Positions 1 through 6,661 of a stretch of 12,914 bases of DNA are shown one piece after another; the first letter of the stretch is position 1; each line of letters begins with the position of its first letter. A model generated the notes under the pieces. That model was not told the DNA's origin, did not search any database, and saw nothing but the letters and a program-made list of their open reading frames with translations. Location of the stretch: assembly GCA_030152585.1 (NCBI GenBank), contig JASLJC010000008.1, positions 1 to 12,914 of the forward strand. The letters run 5' to 3'. This DNA is from Savagea sp. (GTDB taxonomy: Bacteria > Bacillota > Bacilli > Bacillales_A > Planococcaceae). Made by a program: the position numbers and the translations under genes.

Positions 1-45
1 TGTTTTTTCACCTGCGAAGAATTGTAAATCAAGTACTAAACGCAC
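1..45 (-). CDS. flhB: FlhB flagellar export gate/switch protein, N-terminal fragment
   Basis: Only the first 15 codons are in the window; the gene continues past the left edge. It starts with GTG and reads MRLVLDLQFFAGEKT, which matches the characteristic Bacillus FlhB opening (LDLQFFAGEKTEKAT...). FlhB is the membrane protein that switches export substrate specificity from rod/hook to filament proteins through a self-cleaving cytoplasmic domain. That domain is not visible here. The start lies 1 nt after the fliR stop, and the GGGGGCGG stretch at the end of fliR provides a purine-rich ribosome binding site about 8 nt upstream. The identification rests on the N-terminal motif plus the position after fliR, which is the standard order. 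Confidence 0.85.
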   Translation of the reverse strand, partial: MRLVLDLQFFAGEKT

Positions 46-46
46 G

Positions 47-835
47 TTAGCCGCCCCCTAAAATAATCATTAAATCTCGCATACTAACGGCCATCATCTC
101 AAACAATTTTCTCACTAACATTAGTAAAACAGCTGCCATTGAAGTTAATACGAGAAAGCTGACACCGATTTTAATCGGAAAACCTACAACGAAAATGTTC
201 AGTTGTGGTACGGTACGGGCTGTAATCCCTAGTGCTAAGTCGACTAAAAAAAGCGTAGCGACAACAGGTACTGCCATCTGAAAAGCAATCGCAAATGTTA
301 CGACAAAAGTCTTTACGATAAATTCAGCCATGCGACCGTCACCTGTATGTAATGTTAACTGTTCAACAGGTAAAAATTGATAACTATAAAAAATACCATC
401 TAACAATAAATGGTGTCCGTCTAATGACAGTAACAGTAAAAAAGCTAACACATTAAAAAATTGTCCTAATAAAGGAGATTGTGCTCCAGTTTGAGGGTCA
501 ATTACGTTGGCAATCGCAAATCCCATTTGAAAATCGACGAAACCTCCTGCTATTTGAATAGCGGACATAATCATAAAAGCAATCATCCCTATTAACAGAC
601 CGACTGTTGCTTCTTTTATAATTAAAAAAACGTACATTCCATTTATTATCAATTCGTCAGGCGCCTCTAATACAGACGTAATGACGAGCGCTAAACCTAA
701 TGCGATCGCTAAACGCTGTACAACGGGTATCGTTCGGTAAGAAAATAAAGGTACCGTAACGAAAAATGCTCCGACACGAGTAAAAACGAGCAGTAATAAT
801 AAAATAGACGGAAGAAACTGATTCAATTGTTCCAT
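47..835 (-). CDS. fliR: FliR, flagellar type III export gate membrane protein
   Basis: FliR is part of the FliP5-Q4-R1 export gate at the centre of the flagellar MS ring, through which rod, hook and filament subunits are secreted. The 262-residue product is almost entirely hydrophobic with several membrane segments. It contains the family-typical stretches FTRVGAFFVTVPLFS near the N-terminus, a central FQMGFAIANVIDPQTG, and a PVVATLFLVDLALGITARTVPQLN-like region. I chose the ATG at 835 because GGTGA (845-841) sits 5 nt upstream and the resulting N-terminus aligns with Bacillus FliR. An upstream in-frame GTG at 844 would add three residues and overlap the fliQ stop as GTGA, but it has no visible ribosome binding site. 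The gene lies between fliQ and flhB. Confidence 0.95.
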   Translation of the reverse strand: MEQLNQFLPSILLLLLVFTRVGAFFVTVPLFSYRTIPVVQRLAIALGLALVITSVLEAPDELIINGMYVFLIIKEATVGLLIGMIAFMIMSAIQIAGGFVDFQMGFAIANVIDPQTGAQSPLLGQFFNVLAFLLLLSLDGHHLLLDGIFYSYQFLPVEQLTLHTGDGRMAEFIVKTFVVTFAIAFQMAVPVVATLFLVDLALGITARTVPQLNIFVVGFPIKIGVSFLVLTSMAAVLLMLVRKLFEMMAVSMRDLMIILGGG

Positions 836-840
836 TTCCG

Positions 841-1110
841 TCACCCGATGTACCGTGATAAGTTAGAAAAAATCTCAGTACCAAATCCTGTCACTTGTGC
901 AATCATCCACGGACCAAAAATAACAATCGCTACAAGTACTGCTACAATTTTCGGAACGAAAGCTAACGTTTGTTCTTGAATTTGAGTCGTTGCTTGAAAG
1001 ACACTGACCGAAAGCCCTGTAACTAATGCGATGATTAAAAGTGGCCCAGAAGCTAACAATATTACACTAATGGCTCTTTCTGCAATGGCGACTACCGTAT
1101 CTGCTGACAT
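841..1110 (-). CDS. fliQ: FliQ, flagellar type III export gate small membrane protein
   Basis: FliQ is the small subunit of the FliPQR export gate. The 89-residue protein has the family length and two hydrophobic hairpin segments (about residues 16-38 and 50-75). Between them is the conserved GLSVSVFQATTQIQEQTL region, followed by FVPKI, which together are diagnostic for FliQ/SctS. The ATG at 1110 is preceded by a clear AGGAGG about 10 nt upstream, and this site contains the fliP stop codon (TAG of TAGGAGG). fliP termination and fliQ initiation are therefore physically coupled. The gene is followed almost immediately by fliR. Confidence 0.97.
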   Translation of the reverse strand: MSADTVVAIAERAISVILLASGPLLIIALVTGLSVSVFQATTQIQEQTLAFVPKIVAVLVAIVIFGPWMIAQVTGFGTEIFSNLSRYIG

Positions 1111-1123
1111 TAACTAACGCCTC

Positions 1124-1789
1124 CTAAAAGCTTTCTAACAATGATTGAATAATGAGATACCAACCATCTACTAATACGAATAATAGTATTTTAAACGGTA
1201 ATGAAATCATAACCGGTGGTAACATCATCATTCCCATTGACATTAAAACACTCGCAACGATCATATCAATAACGAGAAACGGAATAAATATCATAAATCC
1301 CATCTGAAAAGCCGTTTTAATCTCACTTAATGCAAAAGCCGGAACGAGCATTGTCAATGGTATTTCTTCTAATGTTTCTGGCTTTTCTGCGTTATTGTAA
1401 TTTAAAAACAACTCCAAATCTTTTTGCCTCGTATGTTTTCCCATGAACTCTTTCATCGGAACACTTGCTTTATCATACGCTTCATCTAACGTTATTTCCT
1501 CGTTAAACAATGGCGTTAACGCCTCGTCATTTACTTGTTGGAACGTAGGAGCCATAATAAAAAATGTTAAAAATAAAGCTAGTCCTACTAACACTTGGTT
1601 TGGTGGCATTTGTTGTGTCGCTAATGCCGTTCGAACAAACGATAATACGATGACGATTCGAGCAAATGAAGTCATTAAAATTAATATAGCAGGAGCGAGT
1701 GATAAAACGGTTAACATTAATAGCAAACGAACAGCCGTCGAAACCGTACCTGGATCTGTACCAGAAAATGACTGTAAAAACTCATTCAT
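1124..1789 (-). CDS. fliP: FliP, flagellar type III export gate core protein
   Basis: FliP forms the pentameric core of the export gate. The 221-residue product carries the family signatures: MTSFARIVIVLSFVRTALAT with QMPPNQVLVGLALFLTFF, then KHTRQKDLELFL, then FQMGFMIFIPFLVIDMIVAS, and the C-terminal MGMMMLPPVMISLPFK and LVDGWYLI. Hydrophobic segments surround a central polar extracytoplasmic loop (about residues 83-125). As in other Bacillus FliP proteins, it lacks the long cleavable signal peptide seen in enterobacterial FliP. The start at 1789 overlaps the 3' end of fliO by 8 nt, and AAAGGAG lies about 10 nt upstream inside fliO. It is followed by fliQ. Confidence 0.98.
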   Translation of the reverse strand: MNEFLQSFSGTDPGTVSTAVRLLLMLTVLSLAPAILILMTSFARIVIVLSFVRTALATQQMPPNQVLVGLALFLTFFIMAPTFQQVNDEALTPLFNEEITLDEAYDKASVPMKEFMGKHTRQKDLELFLNYNNAEKPETLEEIPLTMLVPAFALSEIKTAFQMGFMIFIPFLVIDMIVASVLMSMGMMMLPPVMISLPFKILLFVLVDGWYLIIQSLLESF

Positions 1790-2480
1790 TTCGTTCTCGC
1801 TCCTTTTCTACGAGTTCATCCATTTTTTGTTGACGTTCTTTTTTTGCTTTATCCATTTCACTTTGAAAAAGTTGTTGAAAAGAAGTCGTCGTATTCGCTG
1901 CATTCGGTTGTTCTTTCTTTAACTTTATTAAAGATTTAAAATAACCGACAGGGTCTTTCTCATTCTCATACAAGCGCCCTTCTTCGACGAGTTGTGTCAG
2001 CCGTTCTTTTTCTTCCGTAGAAGTGATTTCTTTAATAAGTTGAACATCTTCTCCTACACCGATAATAAAATATTGTTCACCGATAGAGATTACTTGAACC
2101 GATTTATTTTGCCCTAATGGTACACCGCCTAAATTTTTCATAAACCGATGTTTGGACATTTGCTGATTTCGTTTATTTACGAACTGTAACAACGCATACA
2201 ATAAACCGATAACGAATAAAAAGGACAAAATTAATTTTACATATGTCCAAAACGTAATAGTACTGCGTTGTTCTCCGACCCATTGTTCTTCATTTTCTTC
2301 AACTTCTTTATTGTTTTGTTCGTTCTTCTCCTCTTTAGTAGAACGGCACCCTTCCTCATCTTCTAAGCAATCCACAATTGACGGCTCTGCCGCAATCGCT
2401 TGTAAGATAATAGGAAAGGTGCTCATCCCGAACAAAAGAAGTGAAGCGAACAAAATACGCTTAACTTTTTTGAACATCAT
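1782..2480 (-). CDS. fliO: FliO (FliZ in Bacillus), flagellar export gate assembly factor
   Basis: FliO is a membrane protein that assists assembly of the FliP ring; the Bacillus gene is often called fliZ. The 232-residue product starts with a basic, hydrophobic signal-like segment (residues 1-30, ending around LQAIAAE). An acidic extracytoplasmic stretch with two cysteines (C38, C45) follows, then one membrane helix (about 77-101). The typical FliO cytoplasmic domain comes next, containing GGVPLGQNKSVQVISIG and YFIIGVGEDVQLIKEI. The C-terminal 50 residues are highly charged (KKERQQKMDELVEKERERNE). Two tandem ATG codons (2480, 2477) lie 4 nt after the cheY stop, with no recognisable Shine-Dalgarno. 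Translation is probably coupled to cheY. Confidence 0.93.
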   Translation of the reverse strand: MMFKKVKRILFASLLLFGMSTFPIILQAIAAEPSIVDCLEDEEGCRSTKEEKNEQNNKEVEENEEQWVGEQRSTITFWTYVKLILSFLFVIGLLYALLQFVNKRNQQMSKHRFMKNLGGVPLGQNKSVQVISIGEQYFIIGVGEDVQLIKEITSTEEKERLTQLVEEGRLYENEKDPVGYFKSLIKLKKEQPNAANTTTSFQQLFQSEMDKAKKERQQKMDELVEKERERNE

Positions 2481-2484
2481 CGTT

Positions 2485-2847
2485 TTAGCTTAACGCTTTT
2501 TCAATTGCTTCGATTACACGATCTGCTTGGAATGGTTTTACAATAAAGTCTTTTGCTCCTGCTTGAATAGCATCAATTACCATCGCTTGTTGTCCCATTG
2601 CTGAACACATAATAATCGTTGCATTACTATCTTTCTCTTTAATAGCTTTCAATGCTGCGATACCATCCATCTCTGGCATCGTAATATCCATCGTTACGAG
2701 ATCTGGTTCTAATTCGGCATATTTCTCTACAGCCTCTACACCATTTTCTGCCTCTCCTACGACTTCATACCCATTTTTTGTTAAAATGTCTTTGATCATC
2801 ATGCGCATAAATGCTGCATCGTCAACAATTAAAATTTTCTTTCCCAT
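2485..2847 (-). CDS. cheY: CheY, chemotaxis response regulator
   Basis: CheY is a single-domain receiver. When phosphorylated by CheA it binds the flagellar switch (FliM/FliY) to set rotation direction. The 120-residue protein is exactly one receiver domain. The acidic pair is D9/D10, the phospho-acceptor is D54 (in DLVTMDITMPEMDG), the switch Ser is S82 (IIMCSAMG), and the conserved lysine is K104 (FIVKPF). There is no output domain. Its location between fliY and fliO is the normal fla/che position in Bacillus, and FliY next to it carries the CheY-P phosphatase domains. AGGAGG precedes the ATG by 8 nt in a 17-nt intergenic gap. Confidence 0.98.
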   Translation of the reverse strand: MGKKILIVDDAAFMRMMIKDILTKNGYEVVGEAENGVEAVEKYAELEPDLVTMDITMPEMDGIAALKAIKEKDSNATIIMCSAMGQQAMVIDAIQAGAKDFIVKPFQADRVIEAIEKALS

Positions 2848-2864
2848 TAATATAGCCTCCTATG

Positions 2865-4085
2865 TCATTTTAAATTGTGAAGACGTTCTGCCTGACTTAA
2901 GATGTCAGTAATACGTACTCCAAAGTTCTCGTCAATTACGACGACTTCACCTTTTGCTATGTGGCGATTGTTTACTAAAATATCGACAGGCTCTCCTGCT
3001 AGCTTGTCTAATTCAATAATTGAACCACCAGACATTTCTAAGATTTCTTGAACGGAACGAGTCGTTCGTCCTAATTCTACCGTAACTTCGAGTGGAATAT
3101 CCATAAGTAAATTTAAATTGTTCGTTTCTTCGGTCGATAATTGTGGCGGATCGAACGATGCAAACTGTGCTTGTTGTACATTTACTTGTGGTGCCGGTTG
3201 CGGCGGCGGTGGTGCCATCTGTTGCTGTTGTGGCGGCGCTTGTTGCATCTGTGGTGGTGCTTGTTGTACAGGTGCTTGCTGTTGTATCTCTGGCTCTGCC
3301 TCTGGTGCAGGCGCTTGTTCTACAGCAGGCGCTTCAGTTGGTGCTGCTGGAGCTTCTTCTTCTCCTCCACCACTCATTGCACGCTCTAATTCTGCGACTA
3401 ATTCCTTACCGAAGTCAATTGGGAACAATTGCATAATATCTGAATCAATTAATTCTCCCACTTTTAAATTGAACGATACTTTTATTAAAGGACTCTCGTT
3501 CGGTAAATATTCTAACCCTTTTTCCTCTTGTACGTCCATTAAATCGGTCATTGGAGGTGAAATATCTACTTTTTTATTAAAAATTGTTGACATCGACGTT
3601 GCGGCAGATCCCATCATTTGGTTCATCGCTTCTTGTACAGCGCTTAAATGAATTTCTCCAAGTTCCTCATCCGGATTTAATCCATCTGAACCGAGCATTA
3701 AATCTGCAATAATCGCTGCGTCACTCTGTTTAATAACGAGTAAGTTTGCACCGCTTAATCCTTCTGTATATTCAACTTTTACAGCAACATATGGTTGCAC
3801 AAACTCCTCTTTTAACTGATCACTCGTTACGATCGACGTCGTCGGGGTCGTAATCTCTACTTTTTGTCCGAGTAAAGACGATAATGCTGTCGCAGCACTA
3901 CCAAATGACATATTTCCAATTTCACCTAACGTATCGGCTTCCATGTCACTTAAGTGATCTGAAATATCTGTTCCATCAGAGGATGAGGCGTCTCCACTTG
4001 CATCATTACTTCCTTCATCGTCCACTACTTCTCCACTGAGTAGTGCTTCAATCTCTTCTTGTGAAAGAATATCATCACTCATCAT
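2865..4085 (-). CDS. fliY: FliY, flagellar switch protein with CheC-like CheY-P phosphatase domains and a FliN domain
   Basis: FliY is the C-ring switch component of Firmicutes. It combines a CheY-P phosphatase with a FliN-like domain. In order it has a CheY-P-binding N-terminal peptide (residues 7-17, LSQEEIEALLS), an acidic Ser/Gly linker, and a tandem CheC-like domain. The two phosphatase signatures are ExxN at E55/N58 (EIGNMSFGSAATAL) and E152/N155 (EAMNQMMGSAATSM). A very long Pro/Ala/Gln-rich linker follows (about 242-307), then the C-terminal SpoA/FliN domain (about 320-406, with IPLEVTVELGRT and GEVVVIDENFGVRI). I start at ATG 4085 because GGAGG (4098-4094) is 8 nt upstream. The next codon is also ATG, and the longer frame starting at 4112 lacks a site. 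It overlaps fliM by 11 nt. Confidence 0.97.
   Translation of the reverse strand: MMSDDILSQEEIEALLSGEVVDDEGSNDASGDASSSDGTDISDHLSDMEADTLGEIGNMSFGSAATALSSLLGQKVEITTPTTSIVTSDQLKEEFVQPYVAVKVEYTEGLSGANLLVIKQSDAAIIADLMLGSDGLNPDEELGEIHLSAVQEAMNQMMGSAATSMSTIFNKKVDISPPMTDLMDVQEEKGLEYLPNESPLIKVSFNLKVGELIDSDIMQLFPIDFGKELVAELERAMSGGGEEEAPAAPTEAPAVEQAPAPEAEPEIQQQAPVQQAPPQMQQAPPQQQQMAPPPPQPAPQVNVQQAQFASFDPPQLSTEETNNLNLLMDIPLEVTVELGRTTRSVQEILEMSGGSIIELDKLAGEPVDILVNNRHIAKGEVVVIDENFGVRITDILSQAERLHNLK
3165..3362 (-). repeat. Low-complexity Pro/Gln/Ala-coding tract in fliY
   Basis: About 200 bp of degenerate repetitive sequence encodes the interdomain linker of FliY. It is built from irregular units such as QQAPPQ, QQAPVQQAPPQ and a PPPPQP run. 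At DNA level, units resembling CAAGCACCACC/CAACAAGC recur imperfectly. Because of its codon-repeat composition, all other frames across it stay open, including artefactual Cys-rich and Leu/Val-rich plus-strand frames. It is likely an unstructured tether between the CheC-like and FliN domains, and prone to length variation between strains. Confidence 0.8.
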
Positions 4086-5073
4086 CTTCATCGCCTCCAT
4101 TAATCGTTTCAATAATTTGAACGGCTAAGCGATTGCGCGCTTTTCCGGGTTGTGCTTTAAATTTCGGGATCGGACCGACATTTACAGTTAATAAATCGTC
4201 GACCGCTGTATCTAAACTCAAAATATCACCGCGTTGTAAATATAAAAAGTCGTGAATCGTCATATGACTTTTTCCTAATTCAGCAGTAACAGGTAATTGA
4301 GCTTTACTTAAACTTTTACGTAATTGAGCACTTTGTTCTGGTGTTGGTTCTTTCTTATTTGACTGCATCCAGTAACGAACCGATAAGTTCGGTTCAATCG
4401 GCTCTAATACGACGTGTGGAATACAGATGTTAATCATTCCACTCGACTCACCAATCATAATATTAAACGATATGACGACGACCGTCTCGTTCGGTGAAAT
4501 CATCTGTAAGAACTGCGGATTGACTTCCATCTCCGCTAAATACGGGTCAATATCTGCTAAACCAGACCACGCTTCTCTTAAACTATCGAAAGAACGTTCG
4601 AATAAATTCGTCATAATTTTCGTTTCAATTTCAGTTAAGTCACCAGTATTACTTGGAGTCGCTCCGACCCCTCCAACGAGTAAATCTAACATCGTATACG
4701 CAATATTCGGGTTCACTTCCATTAAAATATTTCCTTCTAATGGAGGAACTTCGAATATGTTAATGAGTGTCATGTTCGGGATTGAACGGATAAACTCTTC
4801 AAACGGGATCTGGTCTACGGATGCGACATTAATTTGTACATATGTCCTTAATTGCGCCGAGAAATAAGTCGTTAAAAGACGAGCAAAGTTTTCGTGAATT
4901 CGTGTTAAACTTCGAATTTGGTCTTTTGAGAAACGAAGTGCACGTTTAAAATCATAATCCTTCACTTTTTGGCCTTCATCTTCTTTTTTTATTTCATCTG
5001 CATCCATTTCTCCAGTTGAAATAGCTGACAGTAAGGCGTCAATTTCATTTTGTGATAGTACATCTCCGGACAT
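4075..5073 (-). CDS. fliM: FliM, flagellar motor switch protein
   Basis: FliM is the C-ring protein that receives CheY-P and transmits the signal to FliG. At 332 residues it has the usual Bacillus length. The N-terminal CheY-P-binding peptide LSQNEIDALLS (residues 6-16) is followed by the FliM middle domain with KDQIRSLTRIHENFARLL, SIPNMTLINIF and the DLLVGGVG motif. The C-terminal SpoA domain begins around QLPVTAELGKSHMTIHDFL and includes LQRGDILSLDTAVDDLLTV. The ATG at 5073 has a near-perfect ribosome binding site (TAGGAGGTGACC). It is preceded by fliL with a 30-nt gap and overlaps the start of fliY. Confidence 0.98.
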   Translation of the reverse strand: MSGDVLSQNEIDALLSAISTGEMDADEIKKEDEGQKVKDYDFKRALRFSKDQIRSLTRIHENFARLLTTYFSAQLRTYVQINVASVDQIPFEEFIRSIPNMTLINIFEVPPLEGNILMEVNPNIAYTMLDLLVGGVGATPSNTGDLTEIETKIMTNLFERSFDSLREAWSGLADIDPYLAEMEVNPQFLQMISPNETVVVISFNIMIGESSGMINICIPHVVLEPIEPNLSVRYWMQSNKKEPTPEQSAQLRKSLSKAQLPVTAELGKSHMTIHDFLYLQRGDILSLDTAVDDLLTVNVGPIPKFKAQPGKARNRLAVQIIETINGGDEDDE

Positions 5074-5103
5074 ATGGTCACCTCCTATACATTTCTGTTA
5101 CGT

Positions 5104-5535
5104 TTATTGAATAACATACGATACGATGTACACTTTCGTTACTTCCCCTTCTTGCATTAATGGGTTAATTTGTGCTCGAATCGATTCTTCAAATGCTTGC
5201 TTTCCGGCTTTTCCTTCAAAATCTGCTGCTGTCATATCTGACGTTTCTTGAATAACGATATTCCGAACTTGGAACTCACGTTTTTCAAGTTCATCAGCTG
5301 CTTTTTTATTATCTGTTTGAATTTTTAGCTCTAAACGAATGAAACCTTTACCATCAGCTAAGTTTGTCGTAATTTCCTCAATATCTACAGATTGTTCTAA
5401 TACTTGATCGATAGACGGCTCTTTCGGCTCTCCATTACCTTTATTCATTTGCATGACGAGTACGAGCACGACGACACCGATTAATGTTAAGGCAACTAAT
5501 GCAATTAATGTAATCGTTAATGCTTTATTCTTCAT
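5104..5535 (-). CDS. fliL: FliL, stator-associated flagellar basal body protein
   Basis: FliL is a single-span membrane protein that surrounds the stator units at the flagellar base. From the ATG at 5535 the protein is 143 residues. It has a short basic N-terminus (MKNKA), one hydrophobic helix (about residues 6-29), and an extracytoplasmic domain with VDIEEITTNLADGKGFIRLEL and the C-terminal VTKVYIVSYVIQ, both typical of FliL. The frame is open further upstream to 5604, but that would add a polar segment ahead of the membrane helix. GAGGTGAAGAGG lies directly before ATG 5535. The start overlaps the last codons of swrD by 11 nt, indicating coupling. Confidence 0.94.
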   Translation of the reverse strand: MKNKALTITLIALVALTLIGVVVLVLVMQMNKGNGEPKEPSIDQVLEQSVDIEEITTNLADGKGFIRLELKIQTDNKKAADELEKREFQVRNIVIQETSDMTAADFEGKAGKQAFEESIRAQINPLMQEGEVTKVYIVSYVIQ

Positions 5536-5746
5536 CCTCTTCACCTCGTAAGTGCGGATTTGATAGTAGTTGGACCGATTGATAAAAGCGAACGATCCGC
5601 TCATTCACTACATCGGCTGGATCTAAGACAACATATTTTCTTCCTGACGTTAGCGTAATTGTCGTATCAGGAAATGATTCGATACGTTCTATGTACAATG
5701 CATTTAAAGTGAATATTTGACCATTTAATTTTGTCAATTGAATCAT
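5525..5746 (-). CDS. swrD: SwrD/FlbD-family protein, flagellar power and swarming factor
   Basis: This 73-residue protein belongs to the FlbD family. Its Bacillus member SwrD (YlzI) is known to be needed for full flagellar power and swarming. The family pattern is a start of MIQLTKLNGQIFTLN, then IERIESFPDTTITLTSGRKYVV, and a short hydrophilic acidic tail. The start is fixed by family comparison and by an in-frame TAA directly before the ATG (TAAATG). There is no ribosome binding site at normal distance: the nearest AAGGAGG is 37 nt upstream, across a hairpin. The gene precedes fliL with an overlap, consistent with a shared motor-power role. Confidence 0.93.
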   Translation of the reverse strand: MIQLTKLNGQIFTLNALYIERIESFPDTTITLTSGRKYVVLDPADVVNERIVRFYQSVQLLSNPHLRGEEDEE

Positions 5747-5797
5747 TTATGTAAGGGGCCGAGCGTAACGTCGTCGGCCCGACCCTCCTTTACGCAT
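5747..5797 (-). other. Possible 16-codon leader ORF ahead of swrD
   Basis: An ATG at 5797, five bases after the flgE stop, opens a 16-codon frame (MRKGGSGRRRYARPLT). Its TAA immediately abuts the swrD ATG (TAAATG) in the same frame. It contains the only strong Shine-Dalgarno-like sequence of the gap and the hairpin. It has no clear ribosome binding site of its own, so it would depend on reinitiation after flgE. The basic peptide resembles nothing I recognise. It may be chance: it is short, and its stop only shows that the swrD frame is closed upstream. Confidence 0.25.
5756..5780 (-). promoter_or_regulatory. GC-rich stem-loop between Shine-Dalgarno and swrD start
   Basis: Perfect 7-bp arms (GGGCCGA at 5756-5762 and TCGGCCC at 5774-5780 on the plus strand) flank an 11-nt loop. 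On the mRNA, AAGGAGG (5790-5784) lies just 5' of the stem and the swrD ATG (5746) 9 nt 3' of it. Removing the hairpin would bring the Shine-Dalgarno to about 12 nt from the ATG. There is no U-tract after the stem, so it does not look like an intrinsic terminator. Such hairpins can act as looped-out spacers or translational control elements; that role is inferred. Confidence 0.5.
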
Positions 5798-5802
5798 CAA
5801 AA

Positions 5803-6597
5803 TTAACGTTTCAAGTTCACAAGCTCTTGTAAAATTTCATCTGATGTCGTGATGATTCGTGTGTTTGCTTGGAAACCACGTTGAGCGACAATCATCTCTG
5901 TGAATTCTTCACTTAAATCAACGTTTGACATTTCGAGGGAACCGGATTGCAATTTACCAGCTCCTTGTTGTTGAGGTGCTGTTTCTAATGGATCTCCTGA
6001 GTTCGGTGATTGTAAATAATAGTTACCACCCATTTTTTCAAGCCCACCTGGGTTGTTAAACTTCACTAAACGAATTGTAGCAATCTCTTGTAACTCTCCA
6101 TCTACTACTTGACTGACGATACCGTTGTTTCCAATTGCCATCGTTTCTGCTTTCAAGTCTACTTGAATTTTTGCTCCATTTGTATCTTTTAAGTACAAAC
6201 CGTCCGCATTGACAATGTGACCTTCTTTATCCATATAAAAGTTACCAGCACGTGTATAATATTTTTGGTCTGCACCGTCTGTACCTACTTCAAAAAATCC
6301 ATCTCCTTCAATCGCTATGTCAAGCGTATTCCCTGTAAATTGCGTTGAACCTCCACCATGAATCGTGTCTATCGCTCCAAGTTGCGCTCCTAACCCGACT
6401 TGCTTTGGGTTTACCCCACCTTGTCCATTCGATGGACCTGATGCACCTGCGACGGTTTGTGAATAAAGATCTTTAAAAATGACGCGACCTTTTTTAAACC
6501 CGTGTGTGTTTACGTTTGCAACGTTGTTACCAATGACGTCTAATTTCGTCTGGAAGTTTTTGAGTCCTGAAATACCTGAATACATCGATCGTAACAT
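5803..6597 (-). CDS. flgE: Flagellar hook protein FlgE (FlgG-like in many annotations)
   Basis: This is the major hook or distal-rod type protein of the operon. At 264 residues it has the size I recall for the B. subtilis fla/che hook protein FlgE, formerly called FlgG. The N-terminal rod/hook signature is LYSGISG-like, followed by LDVIGNNVANVNTHGFKK (residues 19-36). The central domain has DIAIEGDGFFEVGTDG and YYTRAGNFYMDKEGHIV. The C-terminus ends with LEMSNVDLSEEFTEMIVAQRGFQANTRII and ILQELVNLKR, which pack as the D0 coiled coil. GAGGAG lies about 9 nt before the ATG. Its position right after the hook-cap gene flgD and the small TIGR02530-type gene supports hook function. Sequence alone does not fully separate FlgE from FlgG naming. 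Confidence 0.93.
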   Translation of the reverse strand: MLRSMYSGISGLKNFQTKLDVIGNNVANVNTHGFKKGRVIFKDLYSQTVAGASGPSNGQGGVNPKQVGLGAQLGAIDTIHGGGSTQFTGNTLDIAIEGDGFFEVGTDGADQKYYTRAGNFYMDKEGHIVNADGLYLKDTNGAKIQVDLKAETMAIGNNGIVSQVVDGELQEIATIRLVKFNNPGGLEKMGGNYYLQSPNSGDPLETAPQQQGAGKLQSGSLEMSNVDLSEEFTEMIVAQRGFQANTRIITTSDEILQELVNLKR

Positions 6598-6642
6598 AAT
6601 TTCATTCTCCTCTATTAATTTATATTTATCTTTTGCGTCTGT

Positions 6643-6650
6643 CTATCGGC
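6643..6650 (-). promoter_or_regulatory. Candidate sigma-D-like -10 element upstream of flgE
   Basis: In the 81-nt gap between the TIGR02530-type gene and flgE, the minus strand reads GCCGATAG. This matches 7 of 8 positions of the flagellar sigma-28/sigma-D -10 consensus (GCCGATAT/A). It would place transcription start roughly 40 nt upstream of the flgE ATG, with a good ribosome binding site in between. The expected TAAA-type -35 is not visible at 14-16 nt (TCAC occupies it), so this is only a weak candidate. Confidence 0.25.
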
Positions 6651-6661
6651 AAAAGGAGACA

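Noticed and set aside
657..884. 75-codon minus-strand frame overlapping the start of fliR in another frame
   Set aside because: Out-of-frame reading of fliR, which has clear family motifs; no independent support.
1443..1922. 159-codon plus-strand frame across fliP and fliO
   Set aside because: Shadow of two well-supported minus-strand genes. Composition is not protein-like and there is no initiation signal.
3118..3651. Plus-strand frame rich in Cys/Gly, and overlapping Leu- and Val-rich plus-strand frames, opposite fliY
   Set aside because: They lie antisense to the Pro/Gln-rich linker of fliY; the repetitive codons leave every frame open. No ribosome binding site or recognisable domain.
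5536..5604. Longer FliL with a 23-residue N-terminal extension
   Set aside because: The extension is swrD coding sequence read in another frame; a good ribosome binding site and the basic-then-hydrophobic start favour 5535.
5756..5780. Hairpin before swrD as an intrinsic terminator in either direction
   Set aside because: No run of T follows the stem on either strand, and the flanking genes belong to one operon.
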